From positions 5,979 through 69,978 of the forward strand of contig CAKRIL010000017.1 in the NCBI GenBank assembly GCA_934343915.1: a stretch of DNA of 64,000 nucleotides, written 5' to 3'. The DNA comes from an uncultured Lachnospiraceae bacterium (GTDB lineage: Bacteria > Bacillota > Clostridia > Lachnospirales > Lachnospiraceae). The notes under the pieces are model-generated. The model did not search any database. It saw nothing but the letters and a program-made list of their open reading frames with translations, and was not told the DNA's origin. A program made the position numbers and the translations under genes. Below, one piece after another: positions 1 to 7,332 of this stretch; position 1 is the first letter of the stretch, and every line of letters begins with the position of its first letter.

Positions 1-266
1 AGGCATGTCACGCCATGGCGAACATTTGATGGCATATATACGCTGTCGCCCTTGTTGACAATTTTGGTCTCATCGCCAATAGTGAATTCGAAGCTTCCCT
101 CGGCAATATAGGTTATCTGAAGATGCTCATGCTGATGAAAGTTGCCCTTGGCACCCTTCTCAAATGTAATCTCACACATCATAAGGTCATCCGAATAGGT
201 AAGAACTTTTCTTGACACACCCGGCTCACAAGGAGCAGGTGTAACTTCATTATTATATACAAACAT
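1..266 (-). CDS. Cupin-domain protein, C-terminus cut by window edge
   Basis: The ATG at 264-266 reads leftward off the window, giving about 88 residues. Near residues 37-41 there is an H-x-H-x-H run (HQHEH), the metal-binding motif of the first cupin strand pair, followed by a Gly-rich turn and a segment reading GDSVYMPSNVRHGV, typical of the second cupin motif. Small single-domain cupins of this type bind a metal and often a sugar or small ligand; enzymatic function cannot be assigned. AAAGGAAAAG upstream serves as the ribosome binding site. It is divergent from the DeoR-type regulator, which might control it; this is inference from position only. Confidence 0.75.
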   Translation of the reverse strand, partial: MFVYNNEVTPAPCEPGVSRKVLTYSDDLMMCEITFEKGAKGNFHQHEHLQITYIAEGSFEFTIGDETKIVNKGDSVYMPSNVRHGVTC

Positions 267-314
267 AGCTTTTCCTTTCATAAACAGATTTTGCTGTCTA
301 AATAATTGTTATCA

Positions 315-349
315 TGTTCTTTGGAACAAAGAATATGCGTAAGCGCATA
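315..349. promoter_or_regulatory. Two short inverted repeats in cupin/deoR intergenic region
   Basis: The 311-base gap between the divergent cupin and DeoR-type genes holds two dyads: TGTTC-TTTG-GAACA at 315-328 and TATGCG-TAAG-CGCATA at 334-349. They are closer to the cupin start and could be repressor sites or small hairpins in its leader. No binding protein can be named. The rest of the gap is very AT-rich. Confidence 0.35.
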
Positions 350-496
350 CTCTGTTATAATAGCATAAAATATTACACTTGAAAATAAAAATATTCTGTT
401 ATGAAAAATTCTGACAATTACAAAAGTTTTGTCAATAGTCAAAACAAAAACAACACGAAATCATACTAAAAAATATATAAAAAATGTTGTTTTGCT

Positions 497-525
497 TTGC
501 ATTTTTTTGAATTGTATTATATAAT
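497..525 (+). promoter_or_regulatory. Vegetative promoter of deoR-type gene
   Basis: TTGCAT at 497-502 and TATAAT at 520-525 are separated by exactly 17 bases, a near-consensus sigma-A promoter. Transcription would start near 532, leaving a leader of about 45 bases before the ATG at 578. Confidence 0.7.
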
Positions 526-577
526 TAAAGCAATAAGTTAAAGTATCAGTATATCAAAAAAGTGTGGGGGAATTACT

Positions 578-1345
578 ATGCTGGCTATTGAAAGACGTAA
601 TGCTATTTTGGCGAAGCTTCAGGAGGACAGGAAGGTTGTTGTCAGTGACCTCAGCGTCCTGTATAATGTGACTGAGGAGACCATAAGAAGAGACCTCGAG
701 AAGCTCGAAGCGGAGGGGCTTGCCAAGAAGACCTATGGAGGTGCGGTAATCAATGAGAGCCTGAATACCGACCTTCCGTATACAGTCCGTAAGAAGGCGA
801 ATGTTGCGGGAAAGCAGATAATAGGTGAGATAATAGGAGGAATGATATCGGACGGAGACCATCTCATTCTCGATGCCAGCTCAACGGCACTTTTTGTTGC
901 GAAGAGCATCAAGAGCAGAAAGAATCTTACAATTATCACCAACTCGATAGAGATTATGCTTGAGCTGTCGGACAGAAAGGGCTGGAAGATACTCTGCACC
1001 GGCGGTACGATGAAGGACGGTTCGCTGTCGCTTGTCGGCTATCAGGCAATCCGCATGATCAATTCGTTCAATGTGGATATGGCAATTTTCTCGGTTAAGG
1101 GAATTGACTTAAGACATGGAATGACGGATTCCAATGAGAGTGATGCACAGGTGAAGATGGCATTGCTTGAAGCGGGAAAGAAGAAGATTCTTGCTGTTGA
1201 CAGCTCCAAGTTTGACAAGATTTCATTCACCAAGGTCGGTGAGTTCAGAGAGGTGAATATGGTTGTCACGGATTCGAAGCCGTCACCGGAATGGCTTCAG
1301 AGATTCGATGCTGCCGGAATTGAGGTCGTATATCCGCAGGAGTAG
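578..1345 (+). CDS. DeoR/GlpR-family transcriptional regulator
   Basis: This 255-residue protein has the standard DeoR length and layout. Residues 1-60 form the helix-turn-helix (the stretch EETIRRDLEKLEAEG is the DeoR recognition-helix signature), and residues from about 75 to 235 form the DeoR C-terminal sensor domain, related to sugar-phosphate isomerases, with the DASSTA and TNS segments that line the ligand pocket. Members are usually repressors of sugar catabolic genes released by a sugar phosphate. The start is set by GGGGG eight bases upstream. No sugar operon is adjacent on this side, so the target may lie upstream of the window or be the divergent cupin gene. Confidence 0.9.
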   Translation: MLAIERRNAILAKLQEDRKVVVSDLSVLYNVTEETIRRDLEKLEAEGLAKKTYGGAVINESLNTDLPYTVRKKANVAGKQIIGEIIGGMISDGDHLILDASSTALFVAKSIKSRKNLTIITNSIEIMLELSDRKGWKILCTGGTMKDGSLSLVGYQAIRMINSFNVDMAIFSVKGIDLRHGMTDSNESDAQVKMALLEAGKKKILAVDSSKFDKISFTKVGEFREVNMVVTDSKPSPEWLQRFDAAGIEVVYPQE

Positions 1346-1434
1346 AGGTACATACGCGTATGTATGATGGCTCTATTTAATCAAGTTTATAATTTTTTAA
1401 TAATTTAGTTGTGTTTTTAATAGAAATGTTATAA

Positions 1435-1469
1435 AATACTTGTGGCAGAGATGCTGCAGGTATTTTTTT
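1435..1469 (+). terminator. Intrinsic terminator (or leader attenuator)
   Basis: A 12-pair stem including four G-T wobbles (1435-1446 with 1453-1464), a six-base loop and a T run end the deoR transcript about 90 bases after its stop. Because it also sits only 32 bases before the next start codon it could act as an attenuator for the following gene. Confidence 0.6.
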
Positions 1470-1501
1470 ATGTAATAGGAAACTAAGAGGGAAGGACAAT
1501 T

Positions 1502-2074
1502 ATGAGAGAGGTTATTTTCAACAATTTCAGTGATATGAATATATATCAGATTATCGTGTGGTTTTTCATATACAGCTTTTTAGGCTGGTGTATGGAGTGC
1601 GTTGTAATCCGTGTACAGCTCGGTTATTGGGAGAACAGGGGCTTTGCGAAGCTTCCGTTCTGTATAATATACGGCTTTGGCTGTGTCGGAGCGTTTACAT
1701 TGTTTGCGCCGTTTTCAAGACACCCGATTGCATTATTTTTTGCAGGCTGCATAGGAGGAACCTTATTCGAATATATCGTAGCCATGGTTATGATAAGACT
1801 TTTCGGAGAATTATGGTGGAATTATGACCACAAGAGATTTAACTACAAGGGTATTCTCTGTCTGCAGAGTTCAATCGCATGGGGCGTTATCTGTGTATTG
1901 CTGTTTATGGTAATTAATGTTAGAATAAAAGGAGTGGTACATGCAATTAATCCGATGGTTGTAAGACCGTTTGCTATACTGCTTTTTGTATCCTATTCCG
2001 TAGATTTTGCCCGTCAGTTCTATCATTCAATTAAGGATAAGAATGGACAGAAGAATTCTGAAAAGGTGGCGTAG
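1502..2074 (+). CDS. CmpB-like putative ABC transporter permease (PF06541 type)
   Basis: A 190-residue polytopic membrane protein with about five hydrophobic segments. The motif YSFLGWCMECVV near residues 24-35, followed by an NRGF tract near residue 47, is the hallmark of the family often named putative ABC-transporter type IV (CmpB). These proteins are small, have no ATPase domain and their transport role has not been demonstrated. GGAAGGA upstream of the ATG is a good ribosome binding site. It is followed after 29 bases by the glycerophosphodiesterase gene, so the two are probably cotranscribed. Confidence 0.75.
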   Translation: MREVIFNNFSDMNIYQIIVWFFIYSFLGWCMECVVIRVQLGYWENRGFAKLPFCIIYGFGCVGAFTLFAPFSRHPIALFFAGCIGGTLFEYIVAMVMIRLFGELWWNYDHKRFNYKGILCLQSSIAWGVICVLLFMVINVRIKGVVHAINPMVVRPFAILLFVSYSVDFARQFYHSIKDKNGQKNSEKVA

Positions 2075-2103
2075 GATAATATCTGTGGAAAAGAGCCGGT
2101 TGA

Positions 2104-3939
2104 ATGAAGAATATTGTAAAAGACAATTTTAATATATTAAAAAAATGCGGAAAGACACTGCTGCTGTATGAGCTTATATACAAGATTATTGCGGTTGCGG
2201 TGTTCTATCCGCTTTTTTTACTTTTATTTAATCTGAGCCTTCGCATTGCCGGGATAAAGTATCTGACTAACGGCTATATTGCAAAGTACTTTTCATGTCC
2301 ATTTACGATAGTAATGATACTGGCAATTATATTTGTGATTGCAGTGTATACTTTTTTTGAAAAATGCTGCCTTTCTGTTATGATTGAAGCTTCGATGCAG
2401 AATTTCAAGGTTACGGTTGCCGATATGTTCAGTGCCGGAATGTATAACTTCCGTGCAAAGTTCAGACGTAAGAATATGTCGTTATTGCTGTATGAGATAT
2501 TCCTTTTTCCTTTTTCCAATATCATTATACTCGGACTTGTGATGACCAACCTTACAATGCCTGAATTTATAACAAGAACATTCGGAAGCAGGAACATGAT
2601 GTATTTTGTTATTATGGCACTGTGCCTTGTGCTGTTCATGCTGGCAATCAGAGAAATATTCACACCGAATTATCTCATATACGGAAGCGGGCATGTCGGT
2701 GAGGCGTACAAAAGAAGTGCGACGCTGCTGCATGGAAGGATTATCAGAACGATTCTTCAGATGCTGTTTTGGAATGTACTGGTAAGTGTATTGGTCGGAA
2801 TTCTGTTTCTTGTGCTGTCGCTGATTGTAATTGTGGGAATAAGGATTCTCAACTTCACACATGCGGGAATAGCTCTGTACCTTACGATTATCAAGACCTT
2901 TAAGAATACGATAACACTCATACTTATACTTATCTCAGCACCGGTATCATATATGGCCATAACAAGCATGTTTTTCAGATACAGAAGAGAACTCGGGCGT
3001 ATATGGAGACTGTCCGAGAGCACGAAAAGAGTGCTTGACAATCCCGTGAAGTTCAGAATGCCGGGAAAAATATGCACGGGTCTGGGAGTAGCGGTATCCG
3101 GAGTCATGATATGTGTGTATATATTCATGGGTGTTGCAAAGAATCCGTTCGGCAGGGTCGAGCTGCTTAATGTGCCGGATATAAGCGCGCACAGAGGAAG
3201 CTCGCTTGTGGCACCTGAGAATACGATGGCGGCATTCACACAGGCGGTATATGACATGGCTGATTATGTTGAACTTGATGTTCATCTGACAGCCGATGGT
3301 GTTGTGGTGGTCATGCATGACTCAAGCCTCAAGAGAACAACGGGCTTTAACCGGAACATATGGCAGACCTCATATGATAAGATACAGCAGCTCGATGCGG
3401 GAAGCTGGTTCTCCGAGGAATATGCGGGAGAGAAGGTTCCGACTCTCGAGCAGGTTATAGATGAGGTCGGTCAGTCGGTAAAGCTTAATATAGAGATTAA
3501 ATATAATAAAAGAGAGCAGGGGCTTGCCAAGGCGGTAGTGGATATTATTAAGCGCAAGGGGATAGAGGACAGATGTATTGTCACCTCCTCCGATTATTCT
3601 GTGCTTACCGAGGTAAAGAAGCTGGACAGTGGGATAAGCACCGGTTATGTGCTGTCGGCTGCCTATGGTGCTTTCTACTCAATAAGCTATGTCGATGTAA
3701 TAAGCATCAATTATACATTTGTGAACAAGGCACTTGTAGATGCGATACATAAGAGTGGAAAAGAGATATATGTGTGGACGGTGAATTCTCCGTCAATCGT
3801 GAAGTCTCTTGCGAACATGGGTGTTGACAATATAATAACCGACGACCCGGTAATGGCAAGGGAGGCGGTATACTCGCGATATACCGTGAGAGAGCTTATG
3901 AATATACTTGACTATGTGTTTAATATCAGCAGCTATTAA
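2104..3939 (+). CDS. Membrane-anchored glycerophosphodiester phosphodiesterase
   Basis: 611 residues in two parts. The N-terminal ~340 residues contain about eight membrane segments and match the layout of the GDPD membrane domain (PF10110 type). The remainder is a GDPD catalytic domain: HRG at 363-365, ENT just after, E390 and D392 in ELDV, and H405-D406 in the MHD motif are the expected metal and catalytic residues. The enzyme should hydrolyse glycerophosphodiesters, probably from lipid or teichoic acid turnover, to glycerol-3-phosphate and an alcohol, with the active site outside the membrane. The ribosome binding site is weak. It ends at a strong convergent terminator. Confidence 0.9.
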   Translation: MKNIVKDNFNILKKCGKTLLLYELIYKIIAVAVFYPLFLLLFNLSLRIAGIKYLTNGYIAKYFSCPFTIVMILAIIFVIAVYTFFEKCCLSVMIEASMQNFKVTVADMFSAGMYNFRAKFRRKNMSLLLYEIFLFPFSNIIILGLVMTNLTMPEFITRTFGSRNMMYFVIMALCLVLFMLAIREIFTPNYLIYGSGHVGEAYKRSATLLHGRIIRTILQMLFWNVLVSVLVGILFLVLSLIVIVGIRILNFTHAGIALYLTIIKTFKNTITLILILISAPVSYMAITSMFFRYRRELGRIWRLSESTKRVLDNPVKFRMPGKICTGLGVAVSGVMICVYIFMGVAKNPFGRVELLNVPDISAHRGSSLVAPENTMAAFTQAVYDMADYVELDVHLTADGVVVVMHDSSLKRTTGFNRNIWQTSYDKIQQLDAGSWFSEEYAGEKVPTLEQVIDEVGQSVKLNIEIKYNKREQGLAKAVVDIIKRKGIEDRCIVTSSDYSVLTEVKKLDSGISTGYVLSAAYGAFYSISYVDVISINYTFVNKALVDAIHKSGKEIYVWTVNSPSIVKSLANMGVDNIITDDPVMAREAVYSRYTVRELMNILDYVFNISSY

Positions 3940-3945
3940 CTGTGT

Positions 3946-3978
3946 AAAAAAGGATGTCCTGTATGGGACATCCTTTTT
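3946..3978. terminator. Bidirectional terminator between GDPD and arcC
   Basis: A nearly perfect hairpin (AAGGATGTCC paired with GGACATCCTT) flanked by A and T runs lies between two convergent genes, so it can terminate both transcripts. Confidence 0.85.
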
Positions 3979-3995
3979 GGGTTGCGGTTATTTGA

Positions 3996-4928
3996 TTATT
4001 TTGTGATTGTCGTTCCACACTTGCCGAGGAGAGCATCCTTGGCATGCTCAAGATTAGCAATGACAGCCTTGCGTCCTGTTCCGGCTTCCACGAACTCAAT
4101 CGCTGCGTTGACCTTAGGAAGAGTGGTGATAGGTCCGAAATCTCCTGTTGAAGCATATGGCTTAAGGTCTGCAACCGTCACATTGTCGAAGGAGTGCCCG
4201 TCAGGTGTTCCCGCATTGACTGTGAGCTTATCGTATACCGTGAGGAATAAAAGTGTGTCAGCCTCCGTAAGCTCTGCGAGACGTGCAGCAACATAATCCT
4301 TCTCAATGATGGCACTGGCACCCTTTAGTCTTGTGCGCTGCTCAAGTACCGGAATTCCGCCGCCGCCGGCTGCAATTACTATCTGATGTGCGTCAAGGAG
4401 CGCGTTGACTGCATCAATCTCATAGATATCCATTGGCTTAGGGGCTGCAATGATTCTTCTGTATCCTTCCGGTTCCTCGACAACATAATTGCCCTTAGCC
4501 TCCTCAGCCTCTGCTTCCTCCTTGGTCATATATCTTCCGATGACCTTGGTAGGATTGGAGAAGGCAGGGTCGAACGGGTCAACCTTAACCTGTGTAATGA
4601 TTGTCGATACGGTCTTATATATTCCACGATTCAAAAGCTCTGTACGGATTGCATTCTGTAAGTCATAGCCGATATAGCCCTGGCTCATGGCACCGCAGAG
4701 TGACATCGGAGCTACCGTGTAGCGGTGGTCGAGGCGTGCGAACTCAGTCATGGCAGTCTGAATCATTCCGACCTGTGGGCCGTTGCTGTGCGTGATAACT
4801 ACGTCATACTTCATTTCTATAAGGTCTGCGATAGCTTTTGCAGCCTTGCCTACATTCTCCTTCTGCTCCGGGAAAGTCTCACCGAAAGCATTGCGCCCGA
4901 GGGCAACTACAATCTTTTTATTAGACAT
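3996..4928 (-). CDS. arcC: Carbamate kinase
   Basis: 310 residues, normal length for the amino-acid kinase fold enzyme that interconverts carbamoyl phosphate plus ADP with ATP, carbamate and ammonia. Visible motifs are THSNGPQVGM in the N-terminal half and AAGGGGIPV, followed later by IEKDY, in the second half. The first glycine loop reads ALGRNAFGE where classical enzymes have ALGGNAL. The ATG at 4928 was chosen over an in-frame TTG at 4940 because GGAGG sits five bases upstream of it. No arginine deiminase or ornithine carbamoyltransferase gene is adjacent, so it may serve another carbamoyl-phosphate route such as purine or agmatine breakdown (inference). Confidence 0.88.
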   Translation of the reverse strand: MSNKKIVVALGRNAFGETFPEQKENVGKAAKAIADLIEMKYDVVITHSNGPQVGMIQTAMTEFARLDHRYTVAPMSLCGAMSQGYIGYDLQNAIRTELLNRGIYKTVSTIITQVKVDPFDPAFSNPTKVIGRYMTKEEAEAEEAKGNYVVEEPEGYRRIIAAPKPMDIYEIDAVNALLDAHQIVIAAGGGGIPVLEQRTRLKGASAIIEKDYVAARLAELTEADTLLFLTVYDKLTVNAGTPDGHSFDNVTVADLKPYASTGDFGPITTLPKVNAAIEFVEAGTGRKAVIANLEHAKDALLGKCGTTITK

Positions 4929-5038
4929 AAGAACCTCCAAGTGTGTAATTGTATATTATTGCTGTTGATTATACTATATTTTCTGCAAAATGAAAACCGT
5001 TTTTGTAATTAAATGGATTTTTTAGGGAATATATAGAT

Positions 5039-5094
5039 ATGCGAATATGAACTTGAATTTCATATTTGCATTTATTAAGGACAAGTGCTATAAT
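5039..5094 (+). promoter_or_regulatory. Promoter with overlapping inverted-repeat operator before metallochaperone operon
   Basis: TTGCAT (5066-5071) and TATAAT (5089-5094) with 17-base spacing form a strong promoter. A 13-base inverted repeat with one mismatch (ATGCGAATATGAA at 5039-5051, TTCATATTTGCAT at 5059-5071, seven-base spacer) overlaps the -35 box. A protein bound there would block RNA polymerase, as Fur/Zur-type repressors do at metal-uptake genes. The sequence does not obviously match a textbook Fur or Zur box, so the regulator is unknown. A second dyad in the leader (5106-5113 with 5129-5136) could form a small hairpin. Confidence 0.6.
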
Positions 5095-5169
5095 ATGTAG
5101 CGGTTCGGAATCATGCAGTTTTAAGAGGTGATTCTGAGTAGTTATATCAATTTTTGGAGGTAAATTAAC

Positions 5170-6342
5170 ATGTCAAAAGTAACTATTATTTCAGGCTTTT
5201 TGGGCGCAGGTAAGACAACCTTCATCAAGAAGCTCTTAGAGCAGGTATATGCAGGACAGAAGGTAGTTTTGATAGAGAATGAGTTCGGTGAAATCGGAAT
5301 CGACGGCGGTTTCCTTAAGGATGCGGGAATTCAGATTACAGAGATGAACTCAGGCTGTATCTGCTGTTCACTTGTAGGAGACTTCGGAAAGGCACTCATC
5401 AAGGTGTCCAAGGAGTATGCACCTGACAGAATAATCATTGAGCCGTCAGGAGTAGGCAAGCTTTCGGATGTCGTAGCTGCCGTGGAGAAGGTTAAGGATG
5501 AGGCAGGTCTTGAGCTTGACTGCTTCCTTACAGTAGCAGATGCTACCAAGGCTAAGATGTATATGAAGAACTTCGGTGAGTTTTACAATGATCAGATAGA
5601 GCACGCAAGCACAATCGTTCTTTCGCGTACACAGAATATGGATGCCGCTAAGCTGGAGGCAAGTGTGGCACTTATTCGTGAGAAGAATGCAGAGGCTGCA
5701 ATAATCACAACACCTTGGGATGAGCTTAACGGAGAGCAGATATTATCAGCTCTTGAGAAGAAGTCCCTTATGGATGAGCTCTTAAAGGAGGCTCTTGAGC
5801 ACTCAGCAGAGCATCATCATGACGACGATGATGATGACGATGAGGACGAGCATGAGCACCATCATCACCATCACGACCATGACGGTGAGTGTGGATGCGG
5901 ACATCATCATCACGACCATGACGGCGAGTGCGGATGCGGACACCATCATGACGATGACGACGATGATGACGATGAGGATGAGCATGAGCATCATCACCAT
6001 CATGAGGATGGCGAGGAGTGCAGCTGCGGATGCGGACATCATCACCATCACCACCATCATGCAGATGATGTATTCACAAGCTGGGGCAAGGAGACACCTC
6101 ATGTATATACCAAGGAGGAGATTGAGGACATTCTTGTTAAGCTCACAGAGAAGTCTGAGTTCGGTATAATCCTTCGCGCCAAGGGTATGGTAAGCGGAGC
6201 CGACGGCAGGTGGATATACTTCGATGCGGTACCTGAGGAGTATGAGATTCGTGATGGCGGCGCAGATTACACGGGAAGAATCTGTGTAATCGGACAAAAC
6301 CTTAATGAAGAGAAGCTTCTTAAGCTTTTCAAGCTTGCATAG
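5170..6342 (+). CDS. COG0523/CobW-family GTP-dependent metallochaperone with His-rich insert
   Basis: 390 residues. Walker A is GFLGAGKT at 9-16, the family-defining C-x-C-C metal motif is C63-I-C65-C66, and IIEPSG at 89-94 is the Walker B region. Residues 215-297 are a low-complexity insert of 83 residues with 33 His and 7 Cys, plus Asp/Glu runs, made of duplicated blocks. Residues from about 300 on form the CobW C-terminal domain. COG0523 proteins use GTP hydrolysis to load zinc, cobalt or other metals; the His/Cys insert suggests storage or delivery of a soft or borderline metal, zinc or nickel being plausible. GGAGG precedes the ATG. It heads an operon with the next gene, 14 bases downstream. 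Confidence 0.92.
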   Translation: MSKVTIISGFLGAGKTTFIKKLLEQVYAGQKVVLIENEFGEIGIDGGFLKDAGIQITEMNSGCICCSLVGDFGKALIKVSKEYAPDRIIIEPSGVGKLSDVVAAVEKVKDEAGLELDCFLTVADATKAKMYMKNFGEFYNDQIEHASTIVLSRTQNMDAAKLEASVALIREKNAEAAIITTPWDELNGEQILSALEKKSLMDELLKEALEHSAEHHHDDDDDDDEDEHEHHHHHHDHDGECGCGHHHHDHDGECGCGHHHDDDDDDDDEDEHEHHHHHEDGEECSCGCGHHHHHHHHADDVFTSWGKETPHVYTKEEIEDILVKLTEKSEFGIILRAKGMVSGADGRWIYFDAVPEEYEIRDGGADYTGRICVIGQNLNEEKLLKLFKLA

Positions 6343-6356
6343 AAAGGAACACGGTA

Positions 6357-7316
6357 ATGGAAGTACCTGTTTATTTGGTAAATGGTTTTTTGGAGAGTGG
6401 TAAGACGCTTTTCATCGATGATGCCCTTAAGAGCGAGGACTTCGCAGACGGCGATAAGACACTTCTTATCGCCTGCGAGGAGGGCATGGAGGAGTATGAT
6501 GAGAAGCAGCTTGCTCCGCTCAATGTTGCAATAGAATATATTGAGAATGAGGAAGACCTTAATAAGGACAACCTAAAAAAGCTGTGTGATAAGCATAAGC
6601 CGATGCGTATATTCATAGAGTTTAACGGAATGTGGAATATGAAGAACTTCCTTGAGAACAATATTCCTTCATTCTTTGTTATGGCGCAGGTTATCACGCT
6701 TGTCGATGCATCAACCTTTGACATGCATATGGCTAACAACGATATGAAGTCAATAATGATGGAGAAGTTCAAGCTGTCAGACATGGTTATCTTCAACCGC
6801 TGTGTCAAGGACACCAACCGTGCGGGTTACAGAAGAAGCGTCAAGGTTGTCAACGGCAGAACACAGGTGTACTTTGAGTCGTCAGACGGAAGCTCGAATG
6901 AGGTTGAGGAGATTCTTCCTTTTGACCTTTCGAAGGATGTTGTCGAGGTTGCTGATGAGGATTTCGGTATCTGGTATGTGGATGCCATGGACAATCCGGA
7001 GAAGTACAAGGGCAAGACGATGAAGATGAAGGCAGTGGTTTATAGACCGAAGTCACTGTTCCGCGACAATTTCGTTCCGGGAAGATTTGCGATGACGTGC
7101 TGTGCCGATGATATCAGATTCATCGGATATAAGTGCAAATGTGACAAGACTGCCGAAAAGCAGCTTGAAGCGTTCAAGGACAGAGATTTTATAATGCTCA
7201 CCGCCAAGGTGAACGTAGAGTATCAGAGGGAGTACAAAGGAAACGGAGTTGTGCTGTACGCAACTGATATCCAGCCGGCAGAGAAGCCTGCTGACGATAT
7301 AGTATACTTCAATTAA
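6357..7316 (+). CDS. CobW-like GTPase fused to YcgQ-type (TIGR03943/DUF1980) domain
   Basis: 319 residues. Residues 1-190 follow the COG0523 G-domain pattern: GFLESGKT at 10-17, IEFNG at 87-91 in the Walker B place, and NRCVKD at 147-152 as the guanine-specificity loop. The C-x-C-C metal motif is missing. From about residue 205 the sequence changes to the C-terminal domain of YcgQ-like permease subunits: PGRFAMTCCADD at 241-252 is diagnostic, with C248 and C249 and a later C260-K-C262 as likely metal ligands. In other Firmicutes ycgQ sits with the ycgR permease and COG0523 genes; no ycgR is present here. Function as a metal-handling partner of the upstream protein is inference. Strong ribosome binding site AAAGGA. 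Confidence 0.8.
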   Translation: MEVPVYLVNGFLESGKTLFIDDALKSEDFADGDKTLLIACEEGMEEYDEKQLAPLNVAIEYIENEEDLNKDNLKKLCDKHKPMRIFIEFNGMWNMKNFLENNIPSFFVMAQVITLVDASTFDMHMANNDMKSIMMEKFKLSDMVIFNRCVKDTNRAGYRRSVKVVNGRTQVYFESSDGSSNEVEEILPFDLSKDVVEVADEDFGIWYVDAMDNPEKYKGKTMKMKAVVYRPKSLFRDNFVPGRFAMTCCADDIRFIGYKCKCDKTAEKQLEAFKDRDFIMLTAKVNVEYQREYKGNGVVLYATDIQPAEKPADDIVYFN

Positions 7317-7332
7317 TAGGGAGGATTAACCA

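Noticed and set aside
1350..1363. Perfect 14-base palindrome ACATACGCGTATGT after the DeoR-type gene
   Set aside because: Short, single copy, with no promoter nearby; too little to assign a site.
2274..3318. Several minus-strand frames over the glycerophosphodiesterase gene
   Set aside because: Antisense shadows with no recognisable domains; the + strand frame has complete membrane and GDPD motifs.
5795..6297. Open frames overlapping the His-rich insert in other frames and on the other strand
   Set aside because: They are shadows of repeated CAT/GAT/GAC codons, giving Met/Thr/Ile-rich or Met/Val/Ile-rich sequences; the CobW-family frame is clearly the coding one.
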